A stretch of DNA of 64,000 bases. Source: Mycobacterium vicinigordonae. GTDB lineage: Bacteria > Actinomycetota > Actinomycetes > Mycobacteriales > Mycobacteriaceae. Below, one piece after another: positions 57,989 through 64,000 of the stretch; positions within the stretch are counted from its first letter, which is position 1; every line of letters begins with the position of its first letter. The stretch covers positions 434,001 to 498,000 of the forward strand of contig NZ_CP059165.1 of the NCBI RefSeq assembly GCF_013466425.1. The letters are read 5' to 3'. The notes beneath the pieces are model-generated. The model searched no databases. It saw only the letters and a list, made by a program, of their open reading frames with translations, and was not told the origin of the DNA. Made by a program: the position numbers and the translations under genes.

Positions 57989-59349
57989 TCGGCGGGCGGC
58001 TTTGGACCGGGTAGGTCCAACAACAGCCGGGCGCCACCGAGCGGGCTTTCATGCAAAGACGCTGTGCCACCGTGTAGTTCGGCCTGCTGAGCCACCAGCG
58101 CAAGCCCGAGACCCGACCCCGAATGCGAGGCGGTGGACCCCCGGGAGAACCGGTCGAACACCGTCAGGCGTTCGTGCTCCGGTATGCCGGTGCCGTCGTC
58201 GTCGATCGCGATCTGCACTCCGGCCCGGGAACTGACCGCTGAGAGCTGCACCCGGTGGGCGTGACCGTGTTTGACCGCGTTGGCAATCGCGTTGTCCACC
58301 GCTAGCCGCAGCCCGGTGGGCAGGCCCAGCATCAGCAGCGTCGGCGAGGGCAGTAGCGACACCGTCAGGTCGGGGTAGATGCGCTCGGCGTCGTGCGCGG
58401 CGCGATCCAGCAGTTCGGTGATGTCGACGGGCACGAAGTCGTCGGTGGTAATTGTCTGGCCCTGGGCGAGCCGCTCCAGCGCCGACAGCGTGGCCTCGAT
58501 ACGGCTCTGGGTGCGCAGCACGTCGGCCATCACTTCCCCGCGCTGCTTGGCGGGCAGCTCCAGCATCGCCAGCACTTCGAGGTTGGTGCGCATCGCGGTC
58601 AACGGCGTACGCAGTTCGTGGGACGCGACCGAGGCGAAATCACGCGCGGAGTCCAACGCGTCCTTGGTGCGCTGCTGTTCGTCGCCGATGCGGGCCAGCA
58701 TCCCCTCGACGGCTTCGGCGATCTCCACGGCCTCCCAAACGCCGCGGACTTGCACCTCCTCCGGTTTGGATTGGGCGTTGATGGCACGGGCCTGCTGAGC
58801 CAGCAGCCGGAACGGGTTGATCATGATCAGCCACATGACGCTGCCCACCAGGAAGGTGCCGACGATGACGCTGCCGCAGATCAGCAACACCCGCAGGTGC
58901 AGTTGATCGATCCGATCCTCGGCCTGGGCCAGCGGGGCGCCCAGCGCGACCTTGGCCTGTCCCGCGGTGAAGGTGCGTACCCGATACGGCACGCCGCCGA
59001 TTGTCGTGGTGGAGTAGCCGACGGGCAGATCCGGCAGCACGATGTTGGTCGGCGCCGACACTGTTTCCGCGCCTACCCGCACCGTGCGGGCCACACTGTC
59101 GGCGGTGGCGGGTGGTTCGGCAGCCGGCGGACTCTGCAGCAGGCTGCTTACGTCACCCAGACTGCTGACCGAGTCCAGTCGTCGATCCAGTTGGCTGTAC
59201 TGCTCATTGGTGACACCCACCCACACCCAGGTGCCCAGGATGATGACGAGGGCAATCACCGAAAGTGCCGCCACGATCACGATCGTGCGCAACGAGACCA
59301 CCGGTAACGGCAGTCGCAGCAGCCGATAGACCCGGTCGTTGATCGTCAT
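57979..59349 (-). CDS. PrrB-like sensor histidine kinase, orphan
   Basis: A 456-aa membrane kinase: transmembrane segment at residues 22-44, extracytoplasmic region to about 150, second transmembrane segment about 153-177, HAMP domain, phospho-acceptor His244 in SHELRTPLTAMRTNLEVL, N-box DNAIANAVKHG, and G boxes DDDGTGIPE and GSGLGLALVAQQAELHGG. Stretches such as RTQSRIEATLSALERLAQG and the ATP-lid region are nearly the same as PrrB (Rv0902c) in M. tuberculosis. However, no response-regulator gene is adjacent or elsewhere in the window. The extracytoplasmic domain is the most diverged part, so it probably senses another signal. Confidence 0.9.
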   Translation of the reverse strand: MTINDRVYRLLRLPLPVVSLRTIVIVAALSVIALVIILGTWVWVGVTNEQYSQLDRRLDSVSSLGDVSSLLQSPPAAEPPATADSVARTVRVGAETVSAPTNIVLPDLPVGYSTTTIGGVPYRVRTFTAGQAKVALGAPLAQAEDRIDQLHLRVLLICGSVIVGTFLVGSVMWLIMINPFRLLAQQARAINAQSKPEEVQVRGVWEAVEIAEAVEGMLARIGDEQQRTKDALDSARDFASVASHELRTPLTAMRTNLEVLAMLELPAKQRGEVMADVLRTQSRIEATLSALERLAQGQTITTDDFVPVDITELLDRAAHDAERIYPDLTVSLLPSPTLLMLGLPTGLRLAVDNAIANAVKHGHAHRVQLSAVSSRAGVQIAIDDDGTGIPEHERLTVFDRFSRGSTASHSGSGLGLALVAQQAELHGGTASLHESPLGGARLLLDLPGPKPPADQR

Positions 59350-59365
59350 GTGCCCGTCTCCCCAG

Positions 59366-60472
59366 TCAGAAGGTGATGAGTTGACGGACCGCGGTGCCGT
59401 CGGCCAGGTGGTCCATCGCCTCGTTGATGTCGCCGAGGCGGATCGTCGATGACACCAGCGCTTCTACTGGTAATCGTCCGGACTGCCACAGCGCGACGAA
59501 GCGGGGAATGTCGCGACTGGGCACCGCGGAGCCCAGATAGCTACCGATCAGAGAACGTCCCTCGGCAACAAATCCTAACGGCGACAAGCTGATTCGCGCG
59601 TCGGGCCGGGGCAGCCCCACAGTGACGGTACGGCCGCCCGGTGCGGTCAGGCCGACGGCGGTCTCCAGTGCGGCGGGATGGCCGACGGCCTCGACCACCA
59701 CGTCGGCGCGGACTCCGCCGTCGGCGGCCAGCTGCGGTGTGTATGCCTCATGTGCACCCAAACCCGTCGCAGCGGCGAGCTTCTCCGGCAATCGATCGAT
59801 GCCGATCACGCGAACGTCGGGGTAGGTCAGCGCGGTCAGCACCGCCGCCATACCGACGCCGCCCAGCCCGACGACCGCGACCGACTGTCCGGGACGCGGG
59901 TCACCGACGTTGAGCACCGCGCCGCCGCCGGTCAGCACCGCGCACCCCAGCAGGGCCGCCACCTCTGGTGGTAGGTCGGAGGGCACCGGTACCGCGCTGG
60001 CCGCGTTGACCACCGCGTGCGTCGCGAAGCCGGAGACGCCGAGATGGTGATACACCGGGTGTCCGGCGCAGGCCAGGCGGATCCCGCCGCCGAGCAGCGT
60101 CCCGGCGTTGTTGGCCGCACTGCCCGGCCGGCACGGTGTCAGACCCTGCGTCGCGCAGGCCGGGCAGTGGCCGCAACGCGGCAGGAACACCAGCACCACC
60201 CGTTGGCCGACGGATAACCCATCGACGCCGTCGCCGAGCCGTTCGATGATCCCGGCCGCCTCGTGGCCGAGCAGCATCGGCACCGGCCGCACTCGGTTGC
60301 CGTCGACTACCGACAGGTCGGAGTGGCACACGCCGGCGGCCTCGATGCGGACCAGCACCTCGTCGTCGGACGGCTCGGCCAGTTCGAGATCGACGATGCT
60401 GATGGGTCGGGAGTCGGCGTAGGGTCGCGGCGCACCGATCCGCTCGAGCACCGCTCCCCGGATGTGGAACAT
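59366..60472 (-). CDS. adhE1: Zinc-dependent alcohol dehydrogenase AdhE1 (Rv0162c)
   Basis: An MDR alcohol dehydrogenase with catalytic-zinc ligands in GVCHSD and GHEAAG, the four-Cys structural loop RCGHCPACATQGLTPC, and the NAD fold VGLGGVGMAAV. Sequence and place match Rv0162c. The frame extends to 60517 (383 aa), which would overlap the divergent Rv0163-like start by 31 bp. The ATG at 60472 (MFHIRGAVLERIG, 368 aa) gives the usual family N-terminus and a 14-bp divergent gap and is preferred, though I recall the M. tuberculosis gene as 383 aa. It lies 16 bp upstream of the histidine kinase gene on the same strand, so the two may be cotranscribed. Confidence 0.88.
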   Translation of the reverse strand: MFHIRGAVLERIGAPRPYADSRPISIVDLELAEPSDDEVLVRIEAAGVCHSDLSVVDGNRVRPVPMLLGHEAAGIIERLGDGVDGLSVGQRVVLVFLPRCGHCPACATQGLTPCRPGSAANNAGTLLGGGIRLACAGHPVYHHLGVSGFATHAVVNAASAVPVPSDLPPEVAALLGCAVLTGGGAVLNVGDPRPGQSVAVVGLGGVGMAAVLTALTYPDVRVIGIDRLPEKLAAATGLGAHEAYTPQLAADGGVRADVVVEAVGHPAALETAVGLTAPGGRTVTVGLPRPDARISLSPLGFVAEGRSLIGSYLGSAVPSRDIPRFVALWQSGRLPVEALVSSTIRLGDINEAMDHLADGTAVRQLITF

Positions 60473-60486
60473 GCTGGAATACAACC

Positions 60487-60969
60487 ATGGCTCAGGTCCC
60501 GCAGGTTCCGCCGTCACCCGACGACCTCACCAGCGCCGACTTCCCGGTGCGCTGGCCGGTGCTGACCCGCTGGGCTGACAACGACATGTTCGGCCACCTC
60601 AACAACGCGGTCTACTACCAGCTTTTCGACACCGCGATCAACGCCTGGATCGCTACCACCGCCAAGGTGGACCCGCTGACCATCCCCGAATTGGGCATCG
60701 TCGCGGAGTCGGGCTGCCGCTACTTCGCCGAACTCGGATTCCCGGACGCGCTGACGGTCGGTCTAGCGGTGACGCGGCTGGGCCGCAGCAGTGTCACCTA
60801 CCGGCTGGCGGTGTTCAAGGCGGCGCAAGCTACCGAAACCTATACCGGGCAGCCGATCGCGGCGGTGGGGCATTGGGTGCACGTCTACGTCGACCGGGCC
60901 AGTCGCCGGCCCGTTCCGATCCCGGATCAGATCCGATCGGTGCTGACAACGGCGTGTGTCGAGGCCTGA
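60487..60969 (+). CDS. Acyl-CoA thioesterase, 4HBT hotdog family (Rv0163 position)
   Basis: A 160-aa single-hotdog protein with FPVRWPVLTRWADNDMFGHLNNAVYYQLFDTAINAW, the 4-hydroxybenzoyl-CoA thioesterase signature in which Asp of WADNDMFGHLNN is the catalytic residue. The partner of a dimeric fold, it would release free acids from CoA thioesters. It matches Rv0163 by position. The next gene starts 23 bp downstream on the same strand. Confidence 0.88.
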   Translation: MAQVPQVPPSPDDLTSADFPVRWPVLTRWADNDMFGHLNNAVYYQLFDTAINAWIATTAKVDPLTIPELGIVAESGCRYFAELGFPDALTVGLAVTRLGRSSVTYRLAVFKAAQATETYTGQPIAAVGHWVHVYVDRASRRPVPIPDQIRSVLTTACVEA

Positions 60970-60992
60970 TTTTCGCCCAGTATGCTTCGCCA

Positions 60993-61427
60993 ATGCCAGT
61001 TTTGAGCAAAACGGTCGAGGTCAGCGCCGATGCGGAGTCGATCATGGGCATCGTCTCCGACATCGAGCGGTACCCGGAGTGGAACGAGGGGGTCAAGGGC
61101 GCCTGGGTGCTGGCCCGCTACGACGACGGCCGGGCCAGCCAGGTGCGGCTCGACACGTCGATCAATGGATTGGAAGGCGTTTACATCCACGCCGTGTACT
61201 ACCCGGGCGAGAACCAGATTCAGACCGTGATGCAGCAGGGTGACCTGTTCAACAAGCAGGAGCAGCTGTTTAGTGTGGTGGCCACGGGCCCAACCAGCCT
61301 GCTGACCGTCGACATCGATGTCGAGCCCAGCATGCCGGTGCCCCCACCGATGGTGAAGATGCTGCTCAACAACGTGCTTGAGCAATTGGCCACCAATGTG
61401 AAGCAGCGCGCCGAGCAGCTGGGCTAG
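60993..61427 (+). CDS. SRPBCC/polyketide cyclase-like protein (Rv0164, TB18.5 position)
   Basis: A 144-aa START-like (SRPBCC) domain: SKTVEVSADAESIMGIVSDIERYPEWNEGVKGAWVLARYDDGR, and MPVPPPMVKMLLNNVLEQLATNVKQRAEQ at the C-terminal helix that closes the hydrophobic pocket. Such proteins bind lipids or polyketides. The ATG at 60993 is preferred; an open frame from 60873 overlaps the thioesterase gene. It converges on mce1R with 26 bp between. Confidence 0.9.
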   Translation: MPVLSKTVEVSADAESIMGIVSDIERYPEWNEGVKGAWVLARYDDGRASQVRLDTSINGLEGVYIHAVYYPGENQIQTVMQQGDLFNKQEQLFSVVATGPTSLLTVDIDVEPSMPVPPPMVKMLLNNVLEQLATNVKQRAEQLG

Positions 61428-61453
61428 CGGCGCACGACTTCAGGTCGCGCACA

Positions 61454-62149
61454 TCAGCTGTTGAAGATCCCGGTTCGATCCAGCGCATCGGTAAGCCGCC
61501 GCGCGGCGTCGGTGAACTGCCATACGGTGTGCTGGACGACGGCGGCGGCGTCGCGGCGGCGCAGCGCGGCGATCAATTCATGGTGGTTGTCGACCGCCGC
61601 CGCACCCCACTGCGGGTCGGCGGCGTACATCTGCGCCGGCATGTAGCGCGCGGCGTTGAGGAGGAACCACGCCAGCTTGATGCGCCCGCTGGCCTGGTTG
61701 AACACCCGATGAAAAGAGAACTCCAGAGTCGCGATGGCCTGGGCGTCGCCGGCGGAGACGGCCGAGGCCAGCAGATCGGTGATGCGCTCCAGCTCGACGA
61801 TCTCGGTTTCGGTGATGCGGTCGGTAGCGGTTACGGCCAGTTGGCGGGCGATGGTGGCCTGCAGCCAGAAGATGTCCTCTATGTCCTGCCGGGTCAACGG
61901 CAGCACCACGTGGCCGCGGTGCGGCTCGAGCTGCACCATGCCCTCGCCCCGTAGCTTCAGTAGCGCTTCACGCACCGGGGTGATGCTCACCCCAAGCTTG
62001 GCTGCGGTTTCGTCGAGCCGGATGAACGTTCCCGGGCGCAGTGTCCCGGACATGATGGCGGCACGGAGATGTCCGGCGACCTCGTCGGACAACTGCGACC
62101 GGCGCAATGGCCGTCGCCTGCGGGACGACGCCGACAGGGGTGCGTTCAC
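61454..62149 (-). CDS. mce1R: GntR/FadR-type repressor of the mce1 operon
   Basis: A 231-aa regulator: winged-helix domain at about residues 15-80 (QLSDEVAGHLRAAIMSGTLRPGTFIRLDETAAKLGVSITPVREAL), then an all-helical FCD ligand domain with metal/fatty-acid-type His residues. It matches Rv0165c, established as the repressor of the mce1 operon in M. tuberculosis, by position and sequence. It starts with GTG at 62149 and diverges from fadD5 across a 169-bp region holding a strong palindrome at 62213-62235. Confidence 0.92.
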   Translation of the reverse strand: MNAPLSASSRRRRPLRRSQLSDEVAGHLRAAIMSGTLRPGTFIRLDETAAKLGVSITPVREALLKLRGEGMVQLEPHRGHVVLPLTRQDIEDIFWLQATIARQLAVTATDRITETEIVELERITDLLASAVSAGDAQAIATLEFSFHRVFNQASGRIKLAWFLLNAARYMPAQMYAADPQWGAAAVDNHHELIAALRRRDAAAVVQHTVWQFTDAARRLTDALDRTGIFNS

Positions 62150-62212
62150 GTGGCCTGCCAGGACCTTTCAGCAGCTGGGGTGGCTGTTGGTCGGGTGGTT
62201 CTCAGGTCTTGT

Positions 62213-62235
62213 TAAGGGTCTCCCAGACCGTTAAT
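62213..62235. promoter_or_regulatory. 23-bp palindrome, candidate Mce1R operator
   Basis: Inverted repeat TTAA-n-GGTCT-CCC-AGACC-n-TTAA (62213-62235) in the mce1R-fadD5 gap. Both outer TTAA and inner GGTCT/AGACC arms are perfect. GntR-type dimers bind dyads of this type, and Mce1R is the adjacent regulator. It lies 84 bp from the fadD5 start and 64 bp from the mce1R start. Confidence 0.6.
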
Positions 62236-62318
62236 GTGACCCAGACAACACATGTTTTATCAAATATCAGCCTGACGCAAGCGGTGCGCATGTGACCGAT
62301 GGCAGTGGAGGGGACTAG

Positions 62319-63953
62319 TTGACCGCACAGCTGGCCGGCCACTCGGCCCAGACCCGCGCGCACGAGCAGCCGTATCTGGCTCGCCGGCAGAACTGGGTCA
62401 ACCAGCTGGAGCGGCACGCGATGATGCAGCCGCAGGCCACCGCACTGAGATTCCTCGGTAACACCCTGACGTGGGCAGGACTGCGGAACCGCGTCGCGGC
62501 GCTGGCCGGTGCGCTGAGCCGGCGCGGAGTCGGCTTCGGTGACCGGGTGATGGTCCTGATGCTCAACCGCACCGAGTTCGTCGAATCGGTGCTGGCGGCC
62601 AACATGCTCGGCGCGATCGCGGTGCCGCTGAACTTCCGGCTTACTCCCACCGAGATCGCGTTCCTGGTGGAGGACAGCGAGGCGCGGGTGATGGTCACCG
62701 AGGCGGTGCTGGCGCCGGTGGCCACCGGGGTGCGTGACATCGCCCCGCTAATGGAGACGGTCATCGTCGCCGGTGGCAGCTCCGACGACGGCACGCTCTT
62801 CTATGAAGACCTTATGAATGAGCCGGGCGACCCGGCCGCCCTGATCGACCTTCCCAACGAGTCGCCGGCCCTGATCATGTACACCTCGGGTACCATCGGC
62901 CGGCCCAAGGGCGCGGTGCTTACCCACTCCAACCTGACCGGTCAGACCATGACCATGCTCTACACAAGCGGCGTGGACCTCAACAATGACGTCGGCTTCA
63001 TCGGAGTCCCGCTGTTCCATATCGCCGGCATCGGCAACCTGTTGACCGGCATGCTGCTGGGTGTCCCCACGGTGATCTATCCGCTGGGCGCGTTCGACCC
63101 CGCGCAGCTGCTCGACGTGCTGGCGGCCGAGAAGGTCACTGCTGTCTTCCTGGTTCCCGCCCAATGGCAGGCCGTCTGCGCCGAGCAGCAGGCCAGACCA
63201 CGTGACCTGCGGCTGCGGGTGATGTCCTGGGGTGCCGCCCCGGCGCCAGATGTGTTGCTGCGCCAGATGTCTGAGATGTTCCCGGGCACCCAGATACTCG
63301 CCGCGTTCGGACAGACCGAGATGTCGCCGGTCACCTGCATGCTGCTGGGCGACGACGCGATCCGGAAGCGAGGCTCGGTGGGCAAGGTGATCCCGACGGT
63401 CGCCGCCCGCGTCGTGGACGACGACATGAACGATGTGCCGCCCGGCGGGGTGGGCGAAATCGTTTATCGCGCACCGACATTGATGAGCGGCTACTGGAAC
63501 AACCCGGAGGCCACCGCCGATGCGTTCGCCGGCGGCTGGTTTCACTCCGGAGACCTGGTCCGGATGGACGCCGACGGCTACGTCTGGGTGGTCGACCGCA
63601 AGAAGGACATGATCATCTCCGGCGGCGAGAACATCTACTGCGCCGAGGTGGAGAACGTCCTGGCCGGTCACCCGCGCATCGTGGAGGCCGCCGTGATCGG
63701 TCGGGCCGACGAACGATGGGGCGAGGTGCCGATCGCGGTCGTCGCTGTAACGGAAGGCCACCTGCAGATCGAAGAGCTAGGTGAGTACCTGTCCGAGCGG
63801 CTCGCGCGGTACAAGCACCCAAAGGCGCTCGAGATCGTAAACGCCCTTCCGCGCAATCCTGCCGGGAAGGTACTCAAAACTGAACTGAGGGTGCGCTACG
63901 GGGTCCGAAGTGACGCCGAAAGTCCTTCTGCGCGGGGAGAATCCGTGATATGA
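62319..63953 (+). CDS. fadD5: Fatty-acyl-CoA synthetase FadD5, first gene of the mce1 operon
   Basis: A 544-aa ANL-superfamily ligase, orthologous in position and sequence to Rv0166: YTSGTIGRPKGAVLTHSN (P-loop; residue 193 is Ile where family members have Thr), AFGQTEMSPVT, GWFHSGDLVRMD, and the catalytic Lys near the end in RNPAGKVLKTEL. It starts with TTG at 62319, with GGAGGGGAC just upstream; its product begins TAQLAGHSAQTRAHEQ, like the M. tuberculosis protein. It activates fatty acids as acyl-CoA, probably lipids handled by the Mce1 transporter encoded downstream. Confidence 0.93.
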   Translation: MTAQLAGHSAQTRAHEQPYLARRQNWVNQLERHAMMQPQATALRFLGNTLTWAGLRNRVAALAGALSRRGVGFGDRVMVLMLNRTEFVESVLAANMLGAIAVPLNFRLTPTEIAFLVEDSEARVMVTEAVLAPVATGVRDIAPLMETVIVAGGSSDDGTLFYEDLMNEPGDPAALIDLPNESPALIMYTSGTIGRPKGAVLTHSNLTGQTMTMLYTSGVDLNNDVGFIGVPLFHIAGIGNLLTGMLLGVPTVIYPLGAFDPAQLLDVLAAEKVTAVFLVPAQWQAVCAEQQARPRDLRLRVMSWGAAPAPDVLLRQMSEMFPGTQILAAFGQTEMSPVTCMLLGDDAIRKRGSVGKVIPTVAARVVDDDMNDVPPGGVGEIVYRAPTLMSGYWNNPEATADAFAGGWFHSGDLVRMDADGYVWVVDRKKDMIISGGENIYCAEVENVLAGHPRIVEAAVIGRADERWGEVPIAVVAVTEGHLQIEELGEYLSERLARYKHPKALEIVNALPRNPAGKVLKTELRVRYGVRSDAESPSARGESVI

Positions 63954-64000
63954 GAGGAAAGTCGACGGGGCTGGAAATGTTTGCTGGTTGCTGACGTGAC

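Overview
The window comes from a high-GC Mycobacterium. Three things show this: a PE protein with a PE-PPE esterase domain, F420-type and acyl-CoA enzymes in large numbers, and a gene order that follows M. tuberculosis Rv0153c to Rv0166. That order (ptbB, fadE2, pntAA-pntAB-pntB, a tiny ORF, a TetR gene, a PE-PPE gene, an FAD oxidase, adhE1, two small proteins, mce1R, fadD5) is recalled from knowledge, not searched. The PE-PPE gene suggests a slow grower, but the species cannot be fixed from sequence alone.

Three blocks interrupt or flank this backbone. Block 1 (about 1-30300) is a secondary-metabolite locus: two tandem GT1 glycosyltransferases like those of glycopeptidolipid synthesis, a P450, an MbtH-like protein, one giant nonribosomal peptide synthetase (8211 aa; six adenylation, seven condensation, seven carrier and three epimerisation domains), and a membrane methyltransferase of the isoprenylcysteine carboxyl methyltransferase (ICMT) type. 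The NRPS ends in a condensation-carrier pair without adenylation or thioesterase domain. The domain logic predicts a six- or seven-residue peptide, perhaps N-acylated, with D-Thr-like residues at positions 1 and 6, a Lys/Orn-like residue at 5 and bulky or aromatic residues at 2 and 3. Two Thr sites and two glycosyltransferases suggest a glycosylated lipopeptide distinct from the glycopeptidolipids I know.

Block 2 (about 37850-40720) places a hydrolase, a DapB-fold dehydrogenase and a short-chain dehydrogenase (SDR) before the Rv0161-like oxidase. Block 3 (about 42050-59350) is a catabolic island between the Rv0161-like gene and adhE1. It holds thioesterases, an SMP-30 protein, an LLM oxidoreductase, an acyl-CoA dehydrogenase, a CoA transferase, a P450, an alcohol dehydrogenase, an HpcH-type aldolase, an SDR and an esterase, together with a DUF427 gene, a truncated transposase, an HNH (13E12) element with a perfect SOS box at its start codon, and a PrrB-like orphan histidine kinase. 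Three copies of one bipartite 24-bp dyad (TTACA-N14-TGTCA) precede the transcription units of this island, which suggests an undescribed regulon, perhaps of the TetR protein encoded at 42055-42603.

The right end (59366-64000) is the entry to the mce1 operon, with a 23-bp palindrome that is a good candidate for the Mce1R operator.
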